Assembly: GCA_022818135.1 (NCBI GenBank)
Contig: JAFMSR010000008.1
Span: forward strand, 9,587,194 to 9,651,193
DNA: 64,000 bases
Origin: Saxidomus purpurata
Taxonomy: Eukaryota; Mollusca; Bivalvia; Venerida; Veneridae
Direction of reading: 5' to 3'
Below, piece by piece: positions 1 to 14,500 of the stretch; positions within the stretch are counted from its first letter, which is position 1; each line of letters starts with the position of its first letter. The notes under the pieces are model-generated. The model was not told the DNA's origin and did not search any database. It saw only the letters and a program-made list of their open reading frames with translations. Made by a program: the position numbers and the translations under genes.

Positions 1-651
1 TTGCACATGCCAGATTATTGCTGGAGATAAAAAAATCTTTGCTAGTAAGAATTATACACCAACATGATGTGCTGCTATAAGAAACTTTAACCAATCAGCA
101 ATGCTCTTATTTATGTTTTCATTGAAATATAGGTCTATAAAGCTCCAAGTCAATAAAACAAAAAAATCCAAAACCCTTCCATTCAGGTTTTGTTTTCCTA
201 AAGCTTTAAGAAAACAACCTGTCAACCTTCTCCAGGCAGGGTTTTTTTCTCTTATAATCTAAAATACCCGAATAATTTATCAACTTCTGAATATGTAAAA
301 GCTCTTCAAATTTGACTAAAATACTGATACAGTTTAAAGCAACTGGTAATAAATGCTGCATTTCAGAACAGACATCTGTGGCTTACAGCACACTAATACA
401 TAGTATAGAAGTTACTAGTAGTCTAGGAATGTCAGATTAGTCTTGGATCCAATTTTGTTCTTGAACCAACTCCGTATCCTTGTGAATAAAATCTTGTGGA
501 GAACAGTTTATATTTGATGTCAGAACCTGACTAGATCCCCAGCGATCCCCAGCTTCTTTTCCATGTGATGACACAGTCCATGTAACAGAAAAAACATAAG
601 AACACTGAGGCAAGGTATCATGTATTTCCCAGCAAACACTGTGATATGGAA

Positions 652-2542
652 TCACCAAGATGGCGGAACAATTTTACTAACTTGTCCTTTTATAACTGCA
701 GGTGGTTGTGAACCACCAAACCATGACATTTTCCATTCTAGAGTGTCTCTGATCAGCTTTTGTTCCTCAGGAGTAAATCGTAGTAGCAAAGACACTGCCT
801 TGATTAGATGTAATGCCTGCAATATAACAGAACACAAAATCTCAGATGTTGATTTAACTTGGGTCAAAGTCAATTAAACATCTATCTAAAACCAGTCTAA
901 CATCTCTTGCTTCTGATTGGCTGTACATCATGTGACATTTAAAAGGCAAAACAGTTAGCCTGGTTAGCTCAATTTGTAGAGCACGAGACTTGTAATCTCG
1001 AGGTAGCGGGTTCGATTCCCGAGGCTGACCAACTAAAATTACTAACAGTCTTTCAGATGAGACTTAAACCAAGGTCCCATGTATGGGTGCTATACACCTG
1101 GCATGTTAAAGAACCAGGGGTGTCTCTGGAATTGGGATGCTTTCTGTATCTTGCACTATCCTCCGAAACCTAAAATAACTAACCTCTTCTGGGGGCTGTG
1201 GTCATGTGGGAAACCGGTACCAACGATAAAACCCTAATATACAATACGATCAGAAAACAGTTGTCAAGCATCATTGTAGACTGTACTATATGACTTAATT
1301 TTTCAAAGTTTCAGTCTGATCTTTTATAAAATGTAAGAATGATTTCACAGTCTTTTTATAGTAAGCTATAAATTACAGATGCCTGAGCTAATTTTGAACC
1401 GATATTTTAAAGCAAGCTGAATCTTCCGAAATTAAAATTTGATAGAAAAAATGCAAGCCTCTCACTAGCTGTGAGGTTTGGCACTTTAATAAAATAGAAC
1501 ATACCTCATGTTCTCTGCTCAACATAAATTTCATCACAACATGCTTGAGATACTGGAAATTAATATCCTTCTCTAAATGTTGCGTTTGAAATTCTCGTGA
1601 TGATACTGTCCGACTATGCCCTGAACGACCTTGAGAACTGAAGGCACCATGATATAAAGAACCATGAGAATCACTCAATAATATAGTTGCATGAGAATTC
1701 TGAACACTATGAGGCGTTCTATCAGAGCTTGACCTTTGACCTTGTAAACTATCGCCAACAAAGAAGTCCTGAATTCCTATAGAACTATTTATTCCATCTA
1801 CTGAGTCCATAACAGGTTCATTTGGCACGGGGCTACGCTCGTGAGTGCTTATTCTACGTGTTCGTGTTGCGTGCTCATTCTGATGCGCATTTTGATTCAA
1901 TGAATTTTTTCTAGGTAATGGCGGTGTTAAAGCTGAGACTTTTGGATCTATAGGTTCATCATTTGGTAATGATTGCACTTTAAGTTCCCTTTGTAATGTC
2001 TTTTTTAAGTCATTCAATCTTTGTTCTTGTTTCTTTAATGCCTAAAATAGAAACAGGCGGCATTAAAACGGCACACTACGTTTACACATAAAACAGCAGA
2101 CTATATTCATACCTTACTTGTGTAGACTAGCAGCAACATAAACTGCTTAATAACTGATTTGGTGAAATAAATTAAGAATTTTGTGTAGTACAGTATTAAT
2201 GTCCCACAGTAAAATAAAATATGCATGACATATCAAAAAATTTAACTGTCATCTGCTTAAAATTGTGTGAATTGTCTGATCTGACATACCACTAAAACAT
2301 TAGATTTAGGCAAAATTTTATACTTGTGGCTCTCATCATTTTTTTTCCAGAAATGTAGTTTATGTGACAAATAATATAAAAATGTATTTCTGCTTACATT
2401 TTTTTCAAATGTGTAAGAAATCTGACATCATATTCACTGTACTAAAACCAAACAGAAAAAAACAAAACCCCCCCCCCCACCCCCTTGTTTTTCCACAAAA
2501 TGATATTAATAAAACAAAACCCCCCCCCAAAAAAATATTTTT

Positions 2543-2587
<45 letters not shown>

Positions 2588-5500
2588 GCTGATCAAAACC
2601 AAAGAATCAACACATATGCAACTTATGAAGAAAACACAAAGCCATATTTCTAATTCTTATCGTACCAAATAATTGAAAATCTATACTTAACAGTTAAAAT
2701 ACATCTTTGAAAAGTTACAAACTTTCAGTATTGTTTACCTTATTTTTCTCTGCTAACTGTTCCTCTAGTGTAGAAACAGTAGCCTGAAGTTGAAGAACCT
2801 GTTCATAGCTAGCTGTTTGATCCGTCTGGAACTCTGACAACTCTCCAACCTGAAATATACAAAATGTGCATGTATAATTTTTTCGCAGATTCAGAACAGA
2901 ATAATTTTTTTACTCTTGTTTTATGCTGTATTATGTATAGGTTAATTAATATATAATTAACTTAAATTGTTAATTCTTGACTGATATCAGTTGAAATGAA
3001 TAAATAAACTAAACTAACAAAATTATGTGATATTTCAATTTATGTGATAATTTTTATACAACATGGTAAATATAAAATTACAGTCAACAGTATATAAATA
3101 CACCCAAAATAACTTCTTCCGCTCTCAGTTCTGACCTCATTTTAATTTCAACAACATTTAAAAGCAAATACAAACCCTTGCTTCAAGTTGCTCACATCTG
3201 ACTTTGAGCTCACTTTCACTTTCAGTTCGAGCTTTAAGCTCTGATTCAAGTGTACGTTTTTCATCTTGTGCCGTCTGCTGGAGTGTTGTCAGTTGTTGTG
3301 ACAGTTCTGCATTACGTAACATGAAATCATCCTTGTCTGTAATGTGAGAAATTCAAACTATATTCCCATAACTTTTAAACTCCTAAACCTGTTTAACTCG
3401 TAACTTCCAATAAGCCCCCATCAACCTTTAGCAGCCAACACTACACATTCTACTTGGCCAGTTTTAAACTTTAGAGCACCTATATAATGCAGTTCTCTCC
3501 TATAACAGGCAAGTTTTGTTGTCGGCTGCTAACATTTACATACGGCTCGTAAAAAGAGCTAGGGTCTGGTACCCGGATTCCGCTGTATCTGCTTCTTTCT
3601 TAAGGACATTGACAAAGAAAATAAGAGCTTGCTCTTTATTGTGCTATCCTTGGTACTTGTATTGAAAAAATACATACAGCTGTACATTCAGTACCTTTAT
3701 TAATCTCTTGAAGCTCTGAAGCCTTGGATTTGGAGGTCTGTAAGGCTTTGGTAAGTTTCTCCTGTGTAAGTATGACTTCTTCTTGCAGGGAATGAGCTAA
3801 TGCTTTGGTTTCTGTCAACTGTTTGTCTTTATGGGTCAGTTCCTCTTGTAGAGATTTCTTATTTGATTGTAGATCAGTACCTTCAGCCTAGCAAGCAGTT
3901 AAAATGAAAATAAGGTTAAAGTACTGAGATGATACAGCCAATAGCATGACAATCAGTTGCACAGACAGCTACAAAACAAATGGGCGGGCTACCTAGTTGG
4001 TCTAGTTAAATAGTTATTTACAACAGTGAAGAATAGTAACATAGTCTCCGAGGCCAAGTGAAACAGAGGCCCCTCACAACTGTGGCTTCAAATCACACAC
4101 ATTATCAAAATCTTTCATGTGATATCATTTATCAGTTTCAGACAGTCACTTATGATTTTAATTGCCACTGTCTAAACTTTACTGTACTTTTAGGCAGACA
4201 GACTATCAGAATCACAAAGGTAAAAGTTGAGAACTAAATATGAAATTATTTTAAGGTTTTCAAGTGTCCTTTTTTGTATTTCATACTATTTCAACAACAG
4301 CAATGTTGCCTGCCCAATCCTTGCACCAAAGCAAAGTTTCTTTGTGAAAGGTGACCATATTGAAAGAGCCTTAATTCAATAAGAATTCACTGAACCAGCG
4401 CATGCACATCTCCTCGTGTAAGTGATGCTTCCCATGAAGATTTGTTGAATTCAACCCTGCAGTTGCTGAGAAATAGCACAGATACGAAAGTATATGAAGA
4501 AGTAATCAAAGGGCATTAACTCCGTGAAAAATCATTGAACTGAAACACGCTGATAATATGTATATGTCCTCTTAATAGTGAAGCAGTCTTTATAGCTTCA
4601 CTAAAGTCAAGTCAGTGGTTTCTGAGGAATAGCCCAGACAAAAATGTGAAACTGACAGTCGGACGGACAGACAATCACTATATATATGAACATGCATTTT
4701 GGGTTACTTTGTTGATATTGATTACAGGACAAAAACGTACCTCTAATTTCGTCAGCTTCTCTTCCAGTGTTTTAACACAGTCTTCAGATTTTCCCAATTT
4801 TTCCTGATAGTCTAAGCTTGTCTTTTCATGCTTGTTCTAACATGGTAACAAAAACAAATATAGTATTATCAAAATAAAAATAAAAATACATTAACTAAAA
4901 TGTATTGTTCATTAAATTATAATGAAGCTTTACATATTACAAAAGTTATGAAAATCTACTCCTCAATGAAATAGCAACCCTCACCGACAAGAAATTACTT
5001 GTTTCAATAATCGGATAATTTCTTAATATTTCTTTAAAAATTTCCTTAGCAGTCGACTGAGGGGTTTGAAATCCTTGTTAACATGAACTCATAAGTTTAC
5101 AAAATAATACTTGTTAGAATTCTTAAACATACCACTGCATCCTGAAGTTGTGATTTCTCCTGTGTTTTATTCAGTTCTAACATCATCAGTTCGGACTCGA
5201 CAGATGTCAGTTTGGCACGTAGATGTGTATCTAAATCAACCTTCTCCAATTTTATCTTTGACACTTCTGTTTCCAACTCCAACCTCTAAAATTAAACATT
5301 TTACATTGTACAACTAGTGATCCAACTGTTTTTATTGCTGAAACGTCTTATGGTACATGTACATGCATTTCTTAGAAACCATCATTCTATACCAAGTACT
5401 TGTGTACTTCATAATATTAAAGGATTTTCGCAAGCATTTAAGATAATTAGGCTTTGACTGTTTACTTTTGGCTAATAGCCACACCAGCTGTATAGTACAT

Positions 5501-8500
5501 ACGGTAACTTTCCAGTTCTGCTTTTAAAGAATATGATTCAGGCATTTTTGAAACAGTCAAAAGGAAAAGGATAGTGATTTTAGTGAAATTGCGTAAACCC
5601 TGTACGAATTAATGAACTCACGATTTCAACTTTGACTAATACATAGATATATCTGGCTTTGTCTAAGTGCACAAGATTACCAGACTTAAATTCAGTACGA
5701 TAGCTACTTGACTGGGAGTAGAAATTCACTGCACTCATCAGTGGAAAACAGTAAGCAGTTGAGCAAAACTTTTGACATTTCTTGAAACAAGAGGGCCAAG
5801 ATGGCCCTATATCACTCACCTTGGTACAAGTCCACTTGCCTGGTGGAAGATCACTAGATAATGTTATATACCAAATAAGTTTTCCTATATACGCCTTTGT
5901 AAAACAAATGATCCCCCCCCCCTCGGGCAAGGTCAATTTTGACCCCAGGGGCATAATTTGAACAAACTTTAAAGAGGTCTACTAGGCAATGCTACATGCC
6001 AAATATCTAAGCTCTAGGCCTTGTGGTTTCAGAGAAGAAGATTTTTAAAGTTTTTACTATATATTCCTATGCAAAACTAAGTGACCCTGGGCGGGGTCAA
6101 TTTCAACCCGGGGGTTATAATTTGAACAATCTTGGTAGAGGTCCACTAGCCAATGCTACATGCCAAATATCTAAGCTCTAGGCCTTGTGGTTTCAGAGAA
6201 GAAGATTTTTAAAGTTTTTACTATATAAGCCTATGTAAAACTAAGTGACCCATATACAGGGACAATTTTGATCCGGGGCTATAATTTGAACAATCTTGGT
6301 AGAGGTCCACTAGCCAATGCTACATGCCAAATATCTAAGCTCTAGGCCTTGTGGTTTCAGAGAAGAAGATTTTTTAAGATTTTCCTATATATTCCTATGC
6401 AAAACTAAGTGACCCCCCCATGCGGGGTCAATTTTGACCCCGGGGTCATAATTTGAACAATCTTGGTAGAGGTCTACTAGACAATGCTAATGCCAAATAT
6501 CTTAGCTCTAGGCCTTGTGGTTTCAGAGAAGAAGAGTTTTTTCAAGTTTTTACTATATATTCCTATGCAAAAACCAAGGGCCCACCCGGGGGGTCAATTT
6601 TGACCCGGGGCCATAATTTGAACAATCTTGGTAGAGGTCATAGACAATGCTACATGCCAAATATCTAAGCTCTAGGCCTTGTGGTTTCAGAAGAAGATTT
6701 TTAAAGTTTTATCTATTTATTGCCCTAGCAACCAGAGTTCTGCAGGAATGGAATTCTTTGAACAATTTTTGGTAGAGCTTCATGCAAGGAACATTCTTGC
6801 AAGTTTTATCAACATTGGCCTAGAGCTTCCGAGGAGATGTCATTTGAATCAAAATGTTGACGGACGACGGACAATCATCGATCAGAAAAGCTCACCCTGG
6901 CGTAGCAGGTGAGCTAATCTGTACAATATGTTTCAGTGTCTTAACAAGCATTTTTTTGTCGCCGCAACTTTAATTACTGCCGTTGCATCTACCCTGACCA
7001 ATAGTACTGATGTGGATGGAATAATCAGTCTACAACTACATTTCTCTTCAGAGTTCACATTGGTCAACAGAAAAATGGATTCTCAGAATTTACAAAAACA
7101 ATGATTCCATAAGTGTCAAGAGTGAAGAAAGTAATCACAGATAGTTGAGAGTATGTTTAATTAGTTCAACAATATTCTCTAGATCTGCAACTCAACATGC
7201 TATGCACCCAGCTAATGATTTTCATTTTGGTAACTTTTAAATTTCTGCAGTAGTATCTTGCTGAAAAAGAGCAGTATGGTGTTAAGTCATAATAGCTACT
7301 TAATAAAAAATCAGGCTCATCTGTACAATACACTGACATGCAAATCATGAATCGCTAACTCATGAACTTTGAAATCTGAAGCTTCAATTTGTGAAATCGA
7401 GAACTCATGACGTTGAATTCCTGAAACTTGTGAAATTGAAATGTCAACACAGGTGTTTAGTTTTTCCTTAAATTTTTTTATCATTCTAAACTAATAAACA
7501 GACTTGTAACATATTCTAAAAACTCATCTTCATATCAAATACAATTGCAACTTTTTTAAATCTAGCTTACTTCTATAAATCAGGTAATTTGTTTACAACA
7601 AACATGTTTTTAGAATTTTTTTTTGCTCAGCTGATTTTAGTTTTTCTTTCAAACTATCAATCTAAAATAAATAACTTAAGACTGACAAATTCTTAAAAAT
7701 CATCATTCTATTCCAATTGAAGAGCAAGTGGTTAATCTTGTTAGTTTATACTTATTTATTCCCAAGCAAAACATGATACTTATACTATTTTATTCCTTTG
7801 CTTGGATGATATTACATTCTGTAATCTTTACCTTCTGCAGATACAATTAAGATAGTCACTGTTATTTACAAAATTTACTTAAAAGTTAAAAGAATAGCCA
7901 TCTTCAATACCGGTACCTTTTAACAAATGAATTCAAAACAATTCACTTTTACAAATAAGAGCGACTGGTCAGAACAATTACAAGAAAACACCACAATAAG
8001 TCACAGGCAATTACTACCTCTTTCTGCATATTTTCTTTCACAGTTTCTGTATATTTTTTGGCGTCTGCTAACTCCTCATTGTCTTCTGCAATCTTTCTAT
8101 TCAGATGAGTTATCTGAAAAGAAAAGTTTTGTTCCTTAATCTTTCCTGTGGATGTACCTTAAAATTAATGGAAAATCTCAATGTATGTCACAACTGAAAA
8201 AGATTTAAGACAACTGGGACATAGACCCTCAAAAGTGATTGTAAAGAGAATTGTCTTCTGTAACTGTTAATTTCAATAGCCTGAAGGAAGGGTGGGGTAC
8301 AGAGTAATAAGATTTATCTCCCTTCCCTTAATCTAGATTTTCCCCTCTCCATTACCTGACACTGCCAGTCATTTTTTCCCTAATCACTGTCTAGGAACAC
8401 ATGTAATACCTGATCTTCAAGCTGCGATATTTTCTCACTCCATGATGACTTGATCTGTGATAGCTGTTCCCTCGTCTCTGTTAACTTTCTCTCCAACCCG

Positions 8501-11500
8501 TCTCTCTGCAACAAAAGAACAACATATTTTCTGTAATATTAGAACAACATATCTCTCTGCAACAAAAGAACAACATATTTTCTGTAATATTAGAACAACA
8601 TATCTCTCTGCACAGACATATTTTCTGGAACATCAGAACAACATATATCTCTGCAACCTTAGCACATATCACTCTGTAACATGAAAACAACACATATCTT
8701 CAATGATAGAGCTACATAGCTCTCTGCAACATTAGTTCAACATATCTTTCTGCAACATTTGAGCAACATATCTCTCTAAAATGTTAAAACAACATATCTG
8801 AAAGCTCTTCCAAATCTTGTACAGAAGTAATGACAAACTGTTGTCATAACTACCAACCATATCATCATGCATTGTTTCCCACTTAAAACAAACTGGTAAC
8901 TTGATTCAAGTTTTGCCTTTTTTCAAATCTAACCAAAAGAAACTGGTGTAAACTATACAAACTTGTGTAAACTATCCTAACTGGTGTAAACTATACAAAC
9001 TGGTGTAAACTGGACTAACTGAAGCAGAGTTTCAAGTATTTTACATTGAATCAAACATTGCACTGATGCACAATGAAGTTAGGGCATAATAGCCCCAGCT
9101 TGACATCAAACTATTACCAAATTTCACTTGAAAAAGTATCTAGTACTTCAACGGTAACGTACCTCCTTCTCAATTGCTGCCAATCTGTCATCTCCAGAAA
9201 GTGTTTTATCTTGTTCCCGTTGTTCTAATAGTTTAAGTCTATCCTTTAACTGCTCTATTTGGTCTTCATGTTCTTGGCTTTGTTGATTTGACTGGAGATA
9301 AATAAACAGGATTATTCTTCAGAAAAATTAACTGGAGAATAACTAATATAACTAGAGCTATCACTAAATGTGATTAATACCCCCAAAAGACTGCTTTATA
9401 AACTGAGAAAGTTCGTAGTAACAGAATACCTTGCAAACAAACTAAAAAGAGATACTGTTCTTGGCAATAACTCTGTAATTTGTCAAGATAGAGTTATGGT
9501 TCTTGTACACTGCACTTCCTCTCATTGTGCTTGACCATTGTATGAAGTTGTATTGAATTCCAACCAATAGTTTTCGAATAATGCTCCGGACAAGTAAAAG
9601 TAACAAAGGGCAATAACTCTGAAATGAGTCAATATAGAGTTATAGTTCTTTCACACTGCACTTCCTGTCATTGTGCTTGACCATTTTATGAAATTGTATT
9701 GAATTCCAACCAGTAGTTTTCGAATAATGCTCCGGACAAGGAAAAGTAACAAAGGGCAATAACTCTGTAATGAGTCCAGATTGAGTTATGGTTCCTGTGC
9801 ACTGCACTTCCTCTTATTGTGCTTGACCATTGTATGAAGTTGTTTTGAATTCCAACTAGTACTTTTCGAATTATGCTCCGGACAAGGAAAAGTAACAAAG
9901 GGCAATAACTCTGAAATGAGTCAAGATGGAGTTATGGTTCTTGTGCACTGCACTTCCTCTCAATGTACTTGACCATTGTATGAGGTTATATTGAATTCCA
10001 ACCAGTAGTTTTCAAGTAATGCTCTGGAGAAAAAAAATAACAAAGGGCAATAACTCTGAAATTAGTCAAGATGGAGTTATAGTTCCTGTGCACTGCACTT
10101 CCTCTCAATGTGCTTGACCATTGTATGAAGTTGTATTGAATTCCAACCAGTAGTTTTCAAGTTATGCTCCGGACAAGGAAAAGCAACAAAGGGCAATAAC
10201 TCTGTAATTAGTCAAGATGGAGTTATGGTTCTTCTACACTGCACTTCCTCTCAATGTGCTTGACCTTTGTATGAAGTTGTATTGAATTCCAACCAGTAGT
10301 TTTCGAATAATGCTCCGGACAAGGAAAAGTAACAAAGGGCAATAACTCTGTAATTAGTCAAGATGGAGTTATAGTTCTTGTGCACTGCACTTCCTCTCAA
10401 TGTGCTTGACCATTGTATGAAGTTGTATTGAATTCCAACCAGTAGTTTTCAAGTTATGCTCCGGACAAGGAAAACTAACAAAGGGCAATAACTCTGTAAT
10501 TAGTCAAGATGGAGTTATAGTTCTTGTGCACTGCACTTCCTCTCAATGTGCTTGATCATTGTATGAAGTTGTATTGAATTCCAACCAGTAGTTTTCAAGT
10601 TATGCTCCGGACAAGGAAAATGCAACAGACCAACCGACCGCCCGACCGACCGACCGCCCGACCAACCACCGGGTGACTCCTATATACCCCCCTAAACTTC
10701 GTTTTGGGGGTATAATAAGTATCTCCTGCTTACCTCCTTTTACTCTATAATCATGCAAGGTTACACAATGGTAGGGACGCTTTTTCAACCTTCATGTATA
10801 ATTAAAAAGCTACTCTTAGACAACATTGGGAAAATCTTCATAATTCTCACCTAAAGCTTCTTTCTTTTCTTGACTTTTTAATTTTTAATGCCTCATAAAG
10901 AATATTTAAACTACACTTTCAAATATAAAATTGTAAGTGTAAATCCTATTTGTTTCCATTTCTAACATGGATTTGATATAATATTTTCTCATAAAGATGC
11001 AAAAGAAAGTGCTGGAAGAACTAACTAGAGGTGACAGGCATACCAACCATTCATTCTTAACTCAGATACTATCAAAGAGCAAAATAACTAGAAATATTTT
11101 ACAAACATAAAAGTATATTAATTTTTCTATCCCAATACCTTATTTTTCCGTAGGTCAGAGTTGCGCACCAGGGTTTGATGTGTATTTTCCAATTCTGTAT
11201 GTTTTGCCTGCAAGCTGGAAAATGCTGAGGATTTCTGAAAAGGAACAGACTGCAGCTGATACTACTGACAGATAACAGTGATGCTCAGATGTGGCTCTAT
11301 TTACAATAACAACAACAACAAATTTAGCCTAAGCATTTTGAGAGAAGGAAAAAAGTACTTAGCCACAATAGACTGAGCAATAGCTGGTCCACAATACATG
11401 TGCCTTTGGATGTTTTGTGCCTTTGGATGTTTAATCTGAACAGATGTACATGTCTCTCCCAAAATGACAGGTTTGATCATCCTGTTGAAACCCCTAATGG

Positions 11501-14500
11501 TAGAAACAGGGACTTGCAATTGTCCCCTATAATTGCAATTCTTAAACATTAATATAATTTAACTGTTTCAACCTTCCTCTGTCCAGGTAGAAGCTGTTAG
11601 TTCAAACCCTAGTCAGAGTCAGGACCACTTCTCCTTACAGGTTACTTAGTCTAATCTCCAAGTGCAGACAATCTCTGTTTGTATATCAAATCCAGGTTTA
11701 TATGAATTTGGTGTAAATTACATAACCACTGTGCACTACACAAAGCATACCTGTGATAGCTGGGACTTGACCTCATTTAGTGATTCCTCTATGCTCATTC
11801 TTTCTTTGGTAAGAGCACTGACTATTTTGCCATGGTCGGAGCTTTCCTCCTCCAGTTTCTGTCTACAAAAGAAGAATTGTTGTTATTTCAGAAGTAATAC
11901 TTCTATGGAAATAATGCTGCAAGGTCTTTAGTTTATACTAATCTATTTTAGCTCGATTGTGAAGAAAGCTTGTAGCTTATCGAGTCACTCTCGAGTCCGC
12001 TTCCTGGAAAAACCAGTACTGGTGTCATATGAGGAGGCACGGTCATGACCTCAGTGAGGCTCGAACCCGCAACCCCCAAGATGAGCAACAGACACCTTAA
12101 CCTCTACACCACCGCACCGCAAGAACTTTTGCTCAGCTCTTTCTTTTCTGTTTGCAATATAGTGAGTGAATATCATAAAACCGTTTGAAGTTATCAAATG
12201 CATGATAAGACACTTTTAAAGCTTCTGCATAAAACATAAGTCTCCTAAACTTTGGCAGTGTTTATGCCTAACATGGTCCATGAATGTCCATGCCTTCATG
12301 GGTATATTCCAATATTACACATGATATTTCCTGATGCACTATTAGCTGCTTGTGTTAGCTTTCTGTAACAGTGTAAGATGACATACCACTTTCCAAATTT
12401 ACGTAATTCATAGAGTAGTGTTTGCAAGAATAACTACATTATGTAATAACATAATTTTTAGAAACAGTTCTCTCATATGTATCATGGCCAATTTCTTATA
12501 ATACTCTATTGAAACTGTAATCTATGATAGACAGAGTACAGTTTAAAGCAACGCTCCCGTTCACAAAGCAAGGTATCATAAATAGATTAATTTGCTCTTA
12601 TGTAGATTCATCTAAAAGCCATGATACAATAATGAAATATTTCTTGGTATCAGCAAGTAAATAAAAGAGCAGACCAATTTCTACTAACAGGTTAAACAAC
12701 ACTAACAGCTTTTCCTACATTCATTTATCTGCCAAACTGATAAATTATACATGTATCTTACTTCTCATCTTCTAGCGATTTAACTTTATCTTCCAAAGGC
12801 ATTAACTCTTTGTGTTTCTGCTGACTGTCTTTTAAATCTTTCTGGCATTTTGACAGTTCTTCCTCTTTTAATATAAGCTGTAATACAAAAAGACAAATAC
12901 ATATATAGCGCTACACTCAACAATATGGTACTACTAATTATGAGGTGTTACCTGTACTAAAATTGTAGCTTGAATGCAAAATTTTCAAAGTACATGTACA
13001 TGTATATTTCCATAGCATAAAAAATTGTTAATTTGATCAAACAGAAGTAAAGAGGATCTGGCCATGTAACCTTTTTTACTCACTTGTCAGGCACATATGA
13101 TCTTTCCAAGATTCTGATAGGTTTAAAAGAGATATTATACCTACAGTATGCAAATATTAACTAGCATTTTCTACGTAAAAGGGAGATAACAATGTTTGTA
13201 TCATGCCAGAGTTTGATGTCATGACACTGTGACCTTATATATTTATGAGAACTTCTCCTAAGTCCTACCATATGTTTTAGTTTTCCCATTTCCTGTGTTG
13301 TAAACTGTTGCATTTCTTCCTTCTCCTCTTCTTTCTTGTAATATTTCTCCTTCATATTTTCTGTCACTCTCAACTTCTCTAACAATTCTTGTTTCTCCTA
13401 AAGTACAAGTAGAGTTTACATATTAGATTATATTTTAATGACTTATGTTATTTAAGACAACTTTCATTTACAAATTATATCATTGTCTTAGATTTTGTTT
13501 TAAATTTTTTGACTCACTTCCGTTTTTTTTTCAGAACTATCTAGTATGTACTGTCACACTTGCTGTTAGCCGCCTGTTACCTAGCAACTGTTTCCTGTCT
13601 AAATCCTCATAAATCATTACTGTGTTCTATTTTAGTCTGTGGGATAACAAATGTTACATTTTATTACTGATGTCATTTTATAATAATAATGATAATAATA
13701 ATCTCTTTATTTAAAGACGCTAACTCATTAAGCATATGTACATAAATTAGCATAATTTTTATCTACCATGACACCTTCTATTAACAATTATCATAAATCA
13801 GCTAAGAAAAACTAACACAACACATGCATGCACGCACGCACCCACACATACACTCACATATACACTTAAAGATATTGAGCAGAACTTCATTATAATAATT
13901 ATATTATACAATCATTTTCTGAGTTGTATATATAGTTATTTATTCATTTATAGTAATGACGTGTGCACTGTCAATGATGGGATATCATCATATAAAAATA
14001 CTACAAATACCGGTACTATACAATCCTGCTTTTAACAAAGGCACTAAATGTTAAACACGATATTATACACTTATTTACTTCTTAAAACAATTATTGAGAC
14101 AGTTGCCCACTCAACTGTGTATATACTGTATAATTTGCAGGGCGGATATTAAAATCCTCTCTTGTATATGTTTTCATACTTCCCTTTATTGAACTACACT
14201 AAAACATGTGTATAACAAAATCTCATGTCTCACCTTTTCTTTCTGCTCCAGTTCCTGTTTATAACTGTCTGACAACTTAACTCTGCTGGCCTGGTATTGT
14301 TCATTTAACTCCTGTGTTCTTTTAGCAAAAGCTGAAAGCAGAATTGACAAAATGCACATGTGTCTACTACTGAAAACCATTGTCAAAAGCTCTATCTTCC
14401 TATATCAAATAATGTTCTGCAAATTAACTTGCAATTTATTCACTAAAATTGTCTTCACCATTTGTCTGAATGATGCTACAGTAGTTGGGATAAAAGTATG

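Noticed and set aside
954..1031. Functional tRNA-Thr gene
   Set aside because: The head has A and B boxes, but its acceptor stem pairs only in an unusual register and it continues into a SINE body shared with 61376-61670.
652..2041. GRIP exons as a separate gene (golgin-245)
   Set aside because: The N-terminal exon at 17160 and all exons between are in phase and match golgin-97 at both ends.
2364..2672. ORFs through the poly-C tract (proline or glycine runs)
   Set aside because: Homopolymer artefacts inside a GOLGA1 intron.
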